This document shows, in pieces, positions 36,270 to 45,649 of a stretch of DNA of 64,000 nucleotides. The position numbers and the translations under genes were made by a program. The stretch comes from Xanthomonas hortorum pv. cynarae (lineage in GTDB: Bacteria > Pseudomonadota > Gammaproteobacteria > Xanthomonadales > Xanthomonadaceae). Location: contig NZ_MDFM01000002.1 of assembly GCF_002939985.1 (NCBI RefSeq), positions 124,001-188,000 of the forward strand, read 5' to 3'. Under the pieces are notes generated by a model. It was given only the letters and a program-made list of their open reading frames with translations, was not told the origin of the DNA and made no database searches. Position 1 is the first letter of the stretch; each line of letters starts with the position of its first letter.

Positions 36270-36704
36270 ATGGGTATTTCACGTCACGCCACCGCTCACT
36301 GGGAAGGCGACCTCAAGACCGGCAAGGGCCAGCTCAGCACGCCGCAGAGTGGTTTGCTGGAAAACACGCGTTATGCCTTCAGCAGCCGCTTCGGCGACGA
36401 GAAGGGTACCAATCCGGAAGAGCTCATCGCAGCCGCACATGCCGGCTGCTTCACCATGGCGCTATCGGCACAGCTGACCGAGGCCGGCTTTCCGCCGACC
36501 TCGCTGGATACGCGCGCCGACGTGGATCTGTCGATGGAAGGCGGCCCGCAGCTGTCGCAGATCCGCCTCAAGCTCAAGGCCGTGGTGCCGGGGATCGATG
36601 AAGCCAAGTTCCGCGAACTTGCCGATGTCGCCAAGAAGAATTGCCCGGTGTCCAAGGCGCTGAGCGCGGTGCCGATCAGCCTGGAAACCGAATTTTCCAG
36701 CTGA
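36270..36704 (+). CDS. OsmC family peroxiredoxin-like protein
   Basis: This 144-residue protein of the OsmC branch reduces organic hydroperoxides using two cysteines. Seen: HATAHWEGDLKTGKGQLSTPQSG at the N-terminus (the OsmC rather than Ohr form), peroxidatic cysteine in AAHAGCFTMAL and resolving cysteine in AKKNCPVSKAL. The start has AGGAGATCGC upstream. A GGGATT-class repeat (about 36186-36206) lies in the 5' flank. It is a single-gene unit. Confidence 0.9.
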   Translation: MGISRHATAHWEGDLKTGKGQLSTPQSGLLENTRYAFSSRFGDEKGTNPEELIAAAHAGCFTMALSAQLTEAGFPPTSLDTRADVDLSMEGGPQLSQIRLKLKAVVPGIDEAKFRELADVAKKNCPVSKALSAVPISLETEFSS

Positions 36705-36856
36705 TGCACACAAGGCTGCGCTGCGCCGGTGTTGCATGCCGGCGCACGCAGCTGGCGGCAACCTGAATAGGGCTTTGCAGGGTCGGTCTGGTTCAGGGCG
36801 GTTTCACTGGCGCAGGCCGAGCATCTGCAGCGTGTCCTCCCTGTAGAAGTGCCGCG

Positions 36857-37459
36857 ATGAAAACTCTTGTGCTTGGTGCTCTGGTGATTGGTCTGGCGGT
36901 TGCGGGCAACGCAACGGCGCAGCGCTATGACAGCGGCTACCGCGATGGCGGTCGTAGTGGGTATGAGGACGGTCGTTACGAATACGCACGCGTGGTGCGT
37001 GTCGATCCGATCATCGTGACCGATTCGTATAACGAACGCAGCAGCGAACGCTGCTACAACCGCCCGTCCAACGGCTACTACACCAGCAACGATGGCTACT
37101 ATCGCGATGGTGGCGGTTACGGCCAATCGGGCGTGTCCAATCGCGGTGTGGCCAGCGTGATCGGCGGTATTGCCGGTGCGGTGCTCGGCAGCCAGGTTGG
37201 CGGCGGCAATGGCCGCTTGGTCGGTACTGCGGTCGGCACCATGGCCGGTGTTGCGGCAGGCCGCTCGATCTACGAGGCCAACAATCGCAATTACCAAGGC
37301 AACGTCAGCGTGTGCGAGCCGGTGTCCTACCGTCGCGAGAGCGATCGTGTGGAAGGTTACGATGTGACATACGAATATGCCGGCCGCACCTATCACACGC
37401 GTAGCGACTACAACCCTGGCGATCGCATTCGCGTGCGCGTTGACGTGCGTCCTGACTGA
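36857..37459 (+). CDS. Glycine-zipper 2TM surface protein
   Basis: This 200-residue exported protein has a signal peptide (about 1-22, ending NATA), a Tyr/Gly/Asp-rich region (YDSGYRDGGRSGYEDGRYEY), then a glycine zipper IGGIAGAVLGSQVGGGNGRLVGTAVGTMAGVAAG of the 2TM (SlyB/Rick-17kDa) kind, and a C-terminal beta domain SYRRESDRVEGYDVTYEYAGRTYHTR. It has no lipobox. It should sit in the outer envelope; its function is unknown. A strong terminator follows. Confidence 0.85.
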   Translation: MKTLVLGALVIGLAVAGNATAQRYDSGYRDGGRSGYEDGRYEYARVVRVDPIIVTDSYNERSSERCYNRPSNGYYTSNDGYYRDGGGYGQSGVSNRGVASVIGGIAGAVLGSQVGGGNGRLVGTAVGTMAGVAAGRSIYEANNRNYQGNVSVCEPVSYRRESDRVEGYDVTYEYAGRTYHTRSDYNPGDRIRVRVDVRPD

Positions 37460-37486
37460 TCTGGTTGGTCACGACGGCTTCAAATC

Positions 37487-37518
37487 AAAAAACGCTGCGG
37501 GGGACCGCAGCGTTTTTT
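37487..37518. terminator. Bidirectional intrinsic terminator
   Basis: AAAAAACGCTGCGG (37487-37500) pairs with CCGCAGCGTTTTTT (37505-37518) around a GGGA loop. It lies between the glycine-zipper gene and the convergent PhzF gene. Confidence 0.92.
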
Positions 37519-37680
37519 GTTGGAGTGCAGGTCACTGAATTGTTCGCTGAAAGCGTATGCGCGTATCGATCGATGCGCGGCAGTTGGAAAAATCAGGTAA
37601 CTCGGACGAGGTCATTGCAGCTTGATATCAGCGTCGAGCGGTAACGGGCCGGTTGATGTAAGGCACCGTTCGCTTAAGTG

Positions 37681-38562
37681 TCACGCCCAATCCAGCGTCC
37701 CGCGAATCACCGTCTGCACCTGGCCGCCGGACCACACATCGCCGTCGGCATCGATGCGCAATTCCAGCAAGGCATCGAAGCCGATTTCGCGGCCCTGGCT
37801 GACCACATAGCGTCGCGCCTTGCCCGGCAGTGCCTGGCGGCTGTCCAGCCATGCGGCGAGCACCGCATTGGCCGCGCCGGAAGCGGCATCTTCGAAGCGG
37901 CGGCCGTTGCCGACGAAGGCGCGGACGGCGAGGTCGTAGGCGCCCGGCGCGGCGGCGCGCGCGTAGGCGAACACGCCCATGCTGCCGGTGGATTCGGCCA
38001 GCGCAGCGATTGCCTCCCACTCCGGTTGCAGACCACGCAGCGCGGCCTCGCTGGCCAGCTCCACCACCCACCAGGTGCGGCCGCCGTCCATCAGTGCAGG
38101 CGGCAGGCTGCCGAGCGGCCAGCCGCGCAGGGCATCGCGCAGGCGCGGGTCATCGGCCTGCACCTGCTCGGCCACGCGCGCGCGCGGGGTGCGGATGGCG
38201 ATGCTGCGGTGATCGTCGATCTGCTCCACGCGCAACGGTAGCTGGCCGGCGATGCCGTCCTGGATCAGCACGCCATCGTGCGGCGCGGCCAGGCCGGCCT
38301 CCAGGACCGCATGCGCGGTGCCGACACTGGGGTGGCCGGCAAACGGCACCTCTTTTTGCGGCGAAAACATCCGCAGCCGATAACTGCTGTGCGCATCCGG
38401 TGCCGCAAACACGAAGGTGGTTTCCGGCAGTTTGGTCCAGCGTGCGATCGCCTGCATCGCCGCGTCGTCCAGGCCTTCGGCATCGAGCACCACGGCCAGC
38501 GGATTGCCGCTGCCGGGGCGGGCGGAGAACACATCCAGTTGCAGGAAGCGGCGTGTGGTCAT
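37681..38562 (-). CDS. PhzF family isomerase/epimerase, copy 1
   Basis: This 293-residue protein of the PhzF superfamily, with a diaminopimelate-epimerase-like two-lobe fold, shows FLQLDVFSARPGSGNPLAVV, the LRMFSPQKEVPFAGHPSVGTAHAVLE block, and ASGAANAVLAAW (where relatives have GSAxxxLA). The catalytic glutamate is in TKLPETTFVF. Substrates of most members are unknown; phenazine genes are absent here. It is the downstream partner of a second PhzF gene only 31 bases away. Confidence 0.87.
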   Translation of the reverse strand: MTTRRFLQLDVFSARPGSGNPLAVVLDAEGLDDAAMQAIARWTKLPETTFVFAAPDAHSSYRLRMFSPQKEVPFAGHPSVGTAHAVLEAGLAAPHDGVLIQDGIAGQLPLRVEQIDDHRSIAIRTPRARVAEQVQADDPRLRDALRGWPLGSLPPALMDGGRTWWVVELASEAALRGLQPEWEAIAALAESTGSMGVFAYARAAAPGAYDLAVRAFVGNGRRFEDAASGAANAVLAAWLDSRQALPGKARRYVVSQGREIGFDALLELRIDADGDVWSGGQVQTVIRGTLDWA

Positions 38563-38593
38563 GAGGGAAACTCTGCGAGCAAGGCGCGGCAGC

Positions 38594-39472
38594 TTACCAA
38601 TCGATACGACCGTCGATCACTTGTCGCGTCGTTCCGCCAATCCACACTTCGCCTTCGTCATCGACGTCGATGTGGACGCGCCCATCGCGGCCGACCTCGC
38701 GGCCCTGGCTGGCGACATAGCGCGAGGCGGTGCCCGGCAAACGACCTTCGCCGTGCAGGCGCGCGGCGATGCACGCGTTGGCGCTGCCGGTGACCGGATC
38801 TTCCGGAATGCCGTCGCCGGGGCAAAATGCGCGCACCACCAGGTCGGCGTCGCCATGGGGATCCGGCGCGTAAATGGCCAGCCCGGTGGCTGCGCTGGCC
38901 TGGGTGAGGCGGGTGATGGCAGCCAGGTCGGGTGTTGCCTGGCGCACCGCCTGCGCATCGGCCAGTTCCAACAGCCACCAGTTCGGGCCGTTGTTCCACA
39001 GTGCTGCCGGATGTTCGGGCACACGCAATCCTGTGCAGGCTGCGCGCAACGCTGCGGCGTGCACCTCGCCGGTCGCGATCGCCCGCGCGCGTGGTGCCCG
39101 CAACCGCACCAGCAGTGCGCCATGCCGGTCGATCACCTGCACCGGCAACACGCCCGCCGCGCATTGCTGGCGCATGAGGCCATCCGGCTTGAACGCGACC
39201 AGCCCGTGCGTTGCCGCGGCCCATGCCGCACCCACGCTGGGGTGGCCGGCGAATGGCAGCTCGGCGCGCGGCGTGAAGATGCGGATGTGGTAGTCCGCAT
39301 CGGGCGCGCTGACCGGCAGGAAAAAGATCGTCTCCGACAGGTTCAGCCACGCGGCCATCTGCTGCATCTGCGCGGACGACAACGTCTGCGCGTTGAGGAC
39401 CACGCCCAACGGATTGCCGTTGCCGTATTGGCCGCCGAAGACATCCAGTTGCAGGTAGCGGTACTTGCTCAT
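38594..39472 (-). CDS. PhzF family isomerase/epimerase, copy 2
   Basis: This 292-residue PhzF-family protein is similar in design to its neighbour: YLQLDVFGGQYGNGNPLGVVLN, NLSETIFFLP with the likely catalytic Glu, IRIFTPRAELPFAGHPSVGAAWAA and DPVTGSANACIAARL. Clear divergence between the two suggests different substrates rather than a recent duplication. I start at ATG 39472 (MSKYRYLQL); the longer frame is not supported. It is transcribed divergently from lysC-lysA. Confidence 0.87.
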   Translation of the reverse strand: MSKYRYLQLDVFGGQYGNGNPLGVVLNAQTLSSAQMQQMAAWLNLSETIFFLPVSAPDADYHIRIFTPRAELPFAGHPSVGAAWAAATHGLVAFKPDGLMRQQCAAGVLPVQVIDRHGALLVRLRAPRARAIATGEVHAAALRAACTGLRVPEHPAALWNNGPNWWLLELADAQAVRQATPDLAAITRLTQASAATGLAIYAPDPHGDADLVVRAFCPGDGIPEDPVTGSANACIAARLHGEGRLPGTASRYVASQGREVGRDGRVHIDVDDEGEVWIGGTTRQVIDGRIDW

Positions 39473-39608
39473 GGGGGGGAATTCAGGTCGATGGAATGCG
39501 CGGCGATGGTTGCAGCGCAAACCGTTACGGCAGTGGACGCGGCGCTCGGCGTGCTGTGATCGCACCCGGGATCATGCGGGCGATATTGGCAGTAGAATCG
39601 GAGGTTCC

Positions 39609-39624
39609 GCCCGGCGTACCGGGC
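39609..39624 (+). promoter_or_regulatory. Leader hairpin before lysC-lysA
   Basis: GCCCGG cgta CCGGGC followed by ATCTTTCCCCC lies between a TAGAAT -10-like element (39593-39598) and the start codon at 39655. It resembles a weak terminator or RNA stabiliser. No lysine riboswitch can be fitted into this 50-base leader. Confidence 0.4.
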
Positions 39625-39654
39625 ATCTTTCCCCCATTCTAAACGCCTATCTCA

Positions 39655-42264
39655 ATGTCAGCTCCCCACACTACCGATCGTTGGATCGTCCTCAAGTTCG
39701 GCGGCACCTCGGTGTCGCGTCGTCATCGCTGGGACACGATTGGAACACTGGCGAGCAAACGGGCGAACGAGACCGGCGGCCGCGTGCTGGTGGTGGTGTC
39801 CGCGCTGTCGGGCGTGACCAACGAACTCACCGCGATTGCCGATGGCGCCGCCGACAGCGCACAGCGCGTGGCCGCGCTGGAGCAGCGTCATCGCGAATTC
39901 CTGGCCGAGCTGGAACTGGACGCCGATGCGGTGCTGGGCGAGCGACTCGCCGCACTGCATGCCTTGCTGGGCGATGCGCGCGCGGCAACACGCACGCTGG
40001 ACTGGCAGGCCGAGGTGCTGGGGCAGGGCGAGTTGCTGTCCTCCACCATCGGCGCGGCGTATCTGCATGCCAATGGCCTGGACATGGGCTGGCTGGACGC
40101 GCGCCAGTGGCTGTCGGCATTGCCGCCGCAGCCCAATCAGAGCGAATGGTCCAAGCGCCTGTCGGTGTCCTGCCAGTGGCAGTCCGATGCGCACTGGCGC
40201 GCGCGTTTCGATGCGCAGCCCACGCGCTTGCTGATCACCCAAGGCTTCATTTCGCGGCACGCAGATGGCGGCACCGCGATTCTGGGGCGTGGCGGTTCGG
40301 ATACCTCGGCGGCGTATTTCGGTGCGCTGCTTGGCGCCAGCCGGGTGGAAATCTGGACCGACGTGCCCGGCATGTTCAGCGCCAATCCCAAAGAGGTGCC
40401 GGATGCGCGGCTGCTGACCCGCCTGGACTATTACGAAGCGCAGGAAATCGCCACCACCGGCGCCAAGGTGCTGCACCCGCGCTCGATCAAACCATGCCGC
40501 GATTCCGGCGTGCCGATGGCGATCCTGGACACCGAGCGCCCCGATCTGCCGGGCACCAGCATCGACGGCAATGCGGAGCCGGTGTTGGGCGTCAAGGCGA
40601 TCAGCCGCCGCAACGGGATCGTGTTGGTGTCGATGGAAGGCATCGGCATGTGGCAGCAGGTCGGCTTCCTGGCCGATGTGTTTACGCTGTTCAAGAAGCA
40701 TGGGTTGTCGGTGGATCTGATCGGTTCGGCCGAGACCAATGTCACCGTGTCGCTGGACCCGTCCGAGAACCTGGTCAACACCGATGTGCTGGCGGCGCTG
40801 TCGGCCGATCTGTCGCAGATCTGCAAGGTCAAGATCATTGTTCCTTGCGCGGCAATCACCCTGGTCGGGCGTGGCATGCGCTCGCTGCTGCACAAGCTCT
40901 CCGATGTGTGGGCCACGTTCGGGCAGGAACGCGTGCACATGATTTCGCAGTCGTCCAACGACTTGAACCTGACCTTCGTCATCGACGAAGCCGATGCCGA
41001 TGGCCTGCTGCCGATCCTGCATGCGGAGTTGATCGATAGCGGCGCGATGCCGGTGAGCGAAGGCGAGGTGTTCGGCCCGCGCTGGCGCGAGATCATCGGC
41101 TCGGTGCGCCCGCGGCCAACACCGTGGTGGCATGCCGAGCGCGCGCATCTATTGTCTCTGTCAAAAGCCGGTACGCCGCGTTACGTGTATCACCTGCCCA
41201 CGGTGCGTGCGCGGGCGCATGCACTGGCGCAGATTGCCGCAGTGGACCAGCGCTATTACGCGATCAAGGCCAATGCGCATCCGGCGATCCTGATGGCGCT
41301 GGAGCAGGCCGGTTTCGGTCTGGAATGCGTCTCGCATGGCGAGCTGCGCCGCGTGTTCGACACCTTGCCCGAGCTTTCGCCGCGGCGCGTGCTGTTCACC
41401 CCGAGCTTTGCGCCCAAGGCCGAATACGAAGCCGGCTTTGCGCTGGGCGTGACCGTCACCGTGGACAACGTCGAAGCGTTGCGGCGCTGGCCGGAGGTGT
41501 TTCGTGGCCGCAACGTGTGGTTGCGCATCGACCTGGGGCATGGCGACGGGCATCACGAGAAGGTCAACACCGGCGGCAAGGCGTCCAAGTTCGGCCTGTC
41601 CTCCACGCGCGTGGATGAGTTCGTCGAACTGGCGCGCACGCTCGAAGTCACCATCACCGGCGTGCATGCGCACCTGGGCAGTGGCGTGGAGACTGGCGAA
41701 CACTGGCGGATGATGTACGACGAACTGGCCGGCTTTGCGCGCCGCATTGGCACGGTGGAAACCATCGACATCGGCGGCGGCTTGCCGATTCCGTACAGCG
41801 CCGAGGACGAACCGTTCGATCTGGAGCTGTGGGCCAAGGGCCTGGCCGAGGTCAAGGCAGTGCATCCGGGCTACCGGCTGGCGATCGAGCCGGGCCGTTA
41901 CCTGGTGGCCGAAGCCGGCGTGCTGCTGGCGCAGGTGACCCAGGTGATCGAGAAGGATGGCGTGCAGCGCGTGGGCCTGGATGCGGGCATGAATACGCTG
42001 ATCCGCCCCGCGCTGTACGACGCCTGGCACGACATCGAAAACCTCAGCCAGCTCGACGCGCCTGCCGATGGCGCATTCGATATCGTCGGGCCGATCTGCG
42101 AATCCTCCGATGTGTTCGGCAAGCGTCGTCGTCTGCCTGCCGCCACCGCGCCGGGCGATGTGATGCTGGTGGCCGATAGCGGTGCCTACGGGTATTCGAT
42201 GGCCAGCACCTACAACCAGCGCGAATTGCCGCGCGAAGAGGTGATCGATGCGCCCGCAGGCTGA
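39655..42264 (+). CDS. lysAC: Bifunctional aspartate kinase / diaminopimelate decarboxylase
   Basis: This 869-residue fusion joins the first and last steps of lysine synthesis. Residues about 1-460 are aspartate kinase: VLKFGGTSVSRRHRW, FISRHADGGTAILGRGGSDTSAAYF, TDVPGMFSANPKEVPDA and ACT domains (MEGIGMWQQVGFLADVF; SSNDLNLTFVID). Residues about 490-869 are a PLP-dependent diaminopimelate decarboxylase: YYAIKANAHP with Schiff-base K538, VHAHLGSGVETGEHW, IDIGGGLPIPYS, AIEPGRYLVAEAG and GPICESSDVFG. The fusion is known from Xanthomonas and Xylella. Its 3' end overlaps the next gene by 17 bases, beginning an operon that goes on to murL and murD2. Confidence 0.94.
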   Translation: MSAPHTTDRWIVLKFGGTSVSRRHRWDTIGTLASKRANETGGRVLVVVSALSGVTNELTAIADGAADSAQRVAALEQRHREFLAELELDADAVLGERLAALHALLGDARAATRTLDWQAEVLGQGELLSSTIGAAYLHANGLDMGWLDARQWLSALPPQPNQSEWSKRLSVSCQWQSDAHWRARFDAQPTRLLITQGFISRHADGGTAILGRGGSDTSAAYFGALLGASRVEIWTDVPGMFSANPKEVPDARLLTRLDYYEAQEIATTGAKVLHPRSIKPCRDSGVPMAILDTERPDLPGTSIDGNAEPVLGVKAISRRNGIVLVSMEGIGMWQQVGFLADVFTLFKKHGLSVDLIGSAETNVTVSLDPSENLVNTDVLAALSADLSQICKVKIIVPCAAITLVGRGMRSLLHKLSDVWATFGQERVHMISQSSNDLNLTFVIDEADADGLLPILHAELIDSGAMPVSEGEVFGPRWREIIGSVRPRPTPWWHAERAHLLSLSKAGTPRYVYHLPTVRARAHALAQIAAVDQRYYAIKANAHPAILMALEQAGFGLECVSHGELRRVFDTLPELSPRRVLFTPSFAPKAEYEAGFALGVTVTVDNVEALRRWPEVFRGRNVWLRIDLGHGDGHHEKVNTGGKASKFGLSSTRVDEFVELARTLEVTITGVHAHLGSGVETGEHWRMMYDELAGFARRIGTVETIDIGGGLPIPYSAEDEPFDLELWAKGLAEVKAVHPGYRLAIEPGRYLVAEAGVLLAQVTQVIEKDGVQRVGLDAGMNTLIRPALYDAWHDIENLSQLDAPADGAFDIVGPICESSDVFGKRRRLPAATAPGDVMLVADSGAYGYSMASTYNQRELPREEVIDAPAG

Positions 42265-42706
42265 GTTCATCGCGCTCAGCACGCTGGCCGGTGGCGTTGC
42301 GATGATGTTCGCCACCGCGCTCCAACAACTGAGCTTTGGCATGCTGTGGTCCGATACGCTCAAATGGGCGCTGCCGGCACTGGTCGCCGCCGGTATCGGT
42401 GCGTGGTTGGCCTTGCGTTGGCAACGTCGAGGCGATGCGCCGGCTCCCACGCGTCGCAGTGGCGGGATGGCGGTGCGCACGGTGCTGTTGAGTGCGCTGA
42501 GCTATGTGCCGGCGGTGGCGCTGTATCTTGCAATTGCCTTCGCGGTGTCTGGCGGTGCAACGGCCGGACGTCTGGATGTGCTGTTGCTGGCGGTGCTGTT
42601 CGGGTGCCTGCCCCTGCTGTGGGCCGCGGTGCCGTTTTCCATGATTGAATATGTCCTGTGCCGACGTTATCTGCGTCGCGTACGTGTTCCTGCAGGTAGT
42701 CCATGA
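42248..42706 (+). CDS. Small membrane protein in the lysAC-murL operon
   Basis: This 152-residue protein has four predicted transmembrane segments (about 7-27, 40-58, 78-103 and 110-132) and a basic loop RWQRRGDAPAPTRRSGG between the second and third. I recognise no family. It starts 17 bases inside lysAC and its stop overlaps the murL start (ATGA at 42703-42706), so it is translated with peptidoglycan-precursor genes. A role in the envelope is inferred from context alone. Confidence 0.72.
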   Translation: MRPQAEFIALSTLAGGVAMMFATALQQLSFGMLWSDTLKWALPALVAAGIGAWLALRWQRRGDAPAPTRRSGGMAVRTVLLSALSYVPAVALYLAIAFAVSGGATAGRLDVLLLAVLFGCLPLLWAAVPFSMIEYVLCRRYLRRVRVPAGSP

Positions 42707-44058
42707 GCGCTTTCGACAAACACCAGATTTCCACCTTTCGTTTCGTGCGTTGCGCACTGGATGCGCAGACCGGCGTAGCGACGCTGGTGTATGCCTTCGA
42801 TCAAGGCCCGGAGCTGGTCGAGACCGTTGCAATACCGGGCGCTCCGTTCGTGCTGGACGGTGCGCACGCCATTGCCGTGCAGCAGGCGCTGCGCATCCTG
42901 CATCTCATCGCGGGTGTGAGTTATTTCAAGGCCGCGGTGCCGCCGACCATCCAGATCGACGACTACGCCATCGATGCCGAGACCGCTGCGCTGGTGGAGA
43001 GCGTTTACCTGCATGGCCTGGGCGAGTTCGCCTATCGCAATGGCTTGAACCTGCACGGCAAGATCCACTTTCCGGTCGGTACACAAACTGCTGGCGATGC
43101 GCCTGCGATCGGCCTGCGCGAGCATGCCTTGGTCGCCATCGGTGGCGGCAAGGATTCGCTGGTCAGTATCGAAGCGCTGCGGCATGCCGGCATCGAGCAG
43201 ACCGTGAGCTGGATCGGCGGCTCGCAGCTGATCCGCGCCTGCGCCGAGCGCACCGGTTTGCCGCTGCTCAATATCGGCCGCGTGCTTGCATCGGAGCTGT
43301 TCGAACTCAATCGCCAGGGCGCGTGGAACGGGCATATTCCGGTCACCGCGGTGAACTCGGCGATTCTTGTGTTGGCTGCGTTGCTCAACGGCGTGGATCA
43401 GGTGGTGTTTTCCAACGAACGTTCGGCCAGTTATGGCAGCCAGATTCCCGGCACTGGCGAGGTCAATCACCAGTGGTCCAAGGGCTGGGCGTTCGAGCAG
43501 GCGTTCGGCGATTACGTGCAGCGGCATGTTGCGGCGGATCTGCGTTATTACTCGTTGCTGCGGCCGTTGTCGGAGTTGGCGGTGGCGCGTCAGTTCGCCA
43601 AGACCGACCACTACGACGCGCATTTTTCCAGCTGCAACCGCAACTTCCACATCATGGGCGAGCGCCCGGTGCATCGCTGGTGCGGGGTGTGTCCCAAGTG
43701 CCATTTCGTGTTTCTGGCGTTGGCCCCGTTCATGCCGAAGACGCGCCTGGTCAATATCTTCGGGCGCAACCTGCTCGACGATCCCGCGCAGGCCGGCGGC
43801 TACGATGCGCTGCTGGAATTCGAAGATCACAAGCCGTTCGAATGCGTCGGCGAAGGCCGCGAATCGCGCGCGGCGATGGCGGTGCTGGCCAGCCGTGCCG
43901 AGTGGAAGGAAGACGCGTTGGTGATGCGCTTCAGCCGTGAGATACAGCCGCAACTGGACCAGCAGGAGCTGCAGCTGGAGCCGTTGATGGCCATCGATGG
44001 CGAGCACCGTATTCCGTCGGCGCTGTGGGAGCGCGTGCGTGCGAATTTCGCAGCTTGA
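42703..44058 (+). CDS. murL: UDP-MurNAc-L-Ala-L-Glu epimerase MurL
   Basis: This 451-residue enzyme matches the xanthomonad MurL family, which epimerises the terminal L-Glu of UDP-MurNAc-L-Ala-L-Glu to D-Glu with ATP use, replacing glutamate racemase in supplying D-Glu to peptidoglycan. A PP-loop-like motif [15 protein letters not shown] (about 145-159) fits the ATP requirement, and a Cys cluster WCGVCPKC (C327, C330, C333) is conserved-looking. Family assignment rests strongly on the next gene, a MurD homologue, in the order described for Xanthomonas oryzae. It is overlapped by its neighbours on both sides. Confidence 0.9.
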   Translation: MSAFDKHQISTFRFVRCALDAQTGVATLVYAFDQGPELVETVAIPGAPFVLDGAHAIAVQQALRILHLIAGVSYFKAAVPPTIQIDDYAIDAETAALVESVYLHGLGEFAYRNGLNLHGKIHFPVGTQTAGDAPAIGLREHALVAIGGGKDSLVSIEALRHAGIEQTVSWIGGSQLIRACAERTGLPLLNIGRVLASELFELNRQGAWNGHIPVTAVNSAILVLAALLNGVDQVVFSNERSASYGSQIPGTGEVNHQWSKGWAFEQAFGDYVQRHVAADLRYYSLLRPLSELAVARQFAKTDHYDAHFSSCNRNFHIMGERPVHRWCGVCPKCHFVFLALAPFMPKTRLVNIFGRNLLDDPAQAGGYDALLEFEDHKPFECVGEGRESRAAMAVLASRAEWKEDALVMRFSREIQPQLDQQELQLEPLMAIDGEHRIPSALWERVRANFAA

Positions 44059-45448
44059 GGGCAGGGCGGTTGCGTTATGGGGCTGGGGGCGCGAAGGACG
44101 CGCGGCGTATCACGCGCTGCGCGCCGTGCTACCTACGCAATCGCTGACGGTGTTCTGCAACGCCGAAGAAGCGCGCGAGCTCGATGCGCTGGCCGACCCC
44201 GCGTTGCACGTAGAAACCGATGCCAGCGCGCAGGCGCTGGGCCGGTTCGACATCGTGGTGAAGTCGCCCGGTATCAGCCCGTATGGCGCGCAAGCGCAAA
44301 CCGCGGCAGCCGAGTACGGCACGCAGTTCATCGGCGGCACCGCGTTGTGGTTTGCTGAACACGCGCAGCCTGACGGCAGCGTGCCCGGCGCCATCTGTGT
44401 CACCGGCACCAAAGGCAAGAGCACCACCACCGCGTTGCTGGCGCATCTGCTGCGCGCGGCCGGGCATCGCACCGCGCTGGTCGGCAATATCGGCCAACCT
44501 CTACTGGAAGTGTTGGCGCCACAGCCGCCACCGGTGTATTGGGCGATTGAGTTGTCCAGTTACCAGACCGGCGAAGTCGGGCGCAGCGGCGCGCGTCCCG
44601 AGCTGGCACTGGTGTTGAACCTGTTTCCCGAGCATCTGGACTGGCATGGCGACGAGGCGCGCTATGTGCGCGACAAGCTGTCGCTGGTCACCGAAGGCCG
44701 CCCACGCATTGCCTTGCTCAACGCTGCCGACCCGTATCTGACGCAGCTGCAGTTGCCCGATAGCCAGGTGCGCTGGTTCAACCATCCCGACGGCTGGCAT
44801 CTGCGCGGCGATGTGGTCTATCGCGGCGAACAGGCAATCTTCGATACCGCCGATGTGCCGCTGCCGGGCGAACACAATCGGCGCAACCTGTGTGCTGTGC
44901 TGGCGGCCGTGGAAGCGCTGGGTCTGGATGCGGCAGCGCTGGCGCCGGCCGCACTGACGTTTCGCCCGTTGCCGAACCGCTTGCAGTTGCTTGGCAGCGT
45001 GGATGGCATCAGCTACGTCAACGACTCGATCAGCACTACGCCGCATGCCTCGTTGGCGGCGCTGGCGTGTTTTGCGCAGCGTCGCGTGGCCTTGTTGGTC
45101 GGTGGACACGATCGCGGGCTTGATTGGCATGAGTTTGCCGAACAGATGGCGCATCACGCCCCGCTGGAAATCGTCACCATGGGTGCCAATGGGCCGCGTA
45201 TCCATGCGCTGCTGGCTCCGTTGGCGGAAGCCGGTCGCTTCGGTTTGCATGCTGCCAACGATCTGGAGCACGCCATGCAGCTGGCGCGCGATGCACTGGG
45301 CGAGCAGGGCGGGGTGGTGTTGCTATCGCCAGGGGCGCCCAGCTTCGGCGCGTATCGCGATTACGTCGCGCGCGGCCGGCACTTCGCACAGCTGGCGGGG
45401 TTCGACCCGGCCGCGATCAGTGCGATTCCTGGATTGGGCGTGCAGTAG
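44039..45448 (+). CDS. murD2: UDP-MurNAc-L-alanine--L-glutamate ligase MurD2
   Basis: This 469-residue Mur ligase adds L-glutamate to UDP-MurNAc-L-Ala; the partner MurL then inverts it. The ATP loop is [16 protein letters not shown], with [36 protein letters not shown] and the C-terminal [33 protein letters not shown] prefer GTG 44039, with GGGAG seven bases upstream; an ATG at 43997 would add 14 poor-quality residues. Canonical MurD uses D-Glu; the L-Glu assignment follows the MurL context. A normal murD may exist elsewhere. Confidence 0.88.
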   Translation: MRISQLEGRAVALWGWGREGRAAYHALRAVLPTQSLTVFCNAEEARELDALADPALHVETDASAQALGRFDIVVKSPGISPYGAQAQTAAAEYGTQFIGGTALWFAEHAQPDGSVPGAICVTGTKGKSTTTALLAHLLRAAGHRTALVGNIGQPLLEVLAPQPPPVYWAIELSSYQTGEVGRSGARPELALVLNLFPEHLDWHGDEARYVRDKLSLVTEGRPRIALLNAADPYLTQLQLPDSQVRWFNHPDGWHLRGDVVYRGEQAIFDTADVPLPGEHNRRNLCAVLAAVEALGLDAAALAPAALTFRPLPNRLQLLGSVDGISYVNDSISTTPHASLAALACFAQRRVALLVGGHDRGLDWHEFAEQMAHHAPLEIVTMGANGPRIHALLAPLAEAGRFGLHAANDLEHAMQLARDALGEQGGVVLLSPGAPSFGAYRDYVARGRHFAQLAGFDPAAISAIPGLGVQ

Positions 45449-45649
45449 ATTCAATCGGCACCGATCAGGTGCCGAGCAGCGCATCACAACATTCGCACCA
45501 GGCGCGGTTTCGTCCATCCGCTTCACTCTGGCGAGTGCGTTGGCGCCGTGTGCCTGTAGGGCCTGCGCGCAGCCAACTACGCATTCCCTGCGCTAGAGGA
45601 TTTCTTCAACGAAGGCGTTGGCGACCGGTGCGGCGCCAACGCCATTCGA

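Noticed and set aside
39600-39654. Lysine riboswitch before lysAC
   Set aside because: The leader of about 50 bases is far too short and lacks the conserved core.
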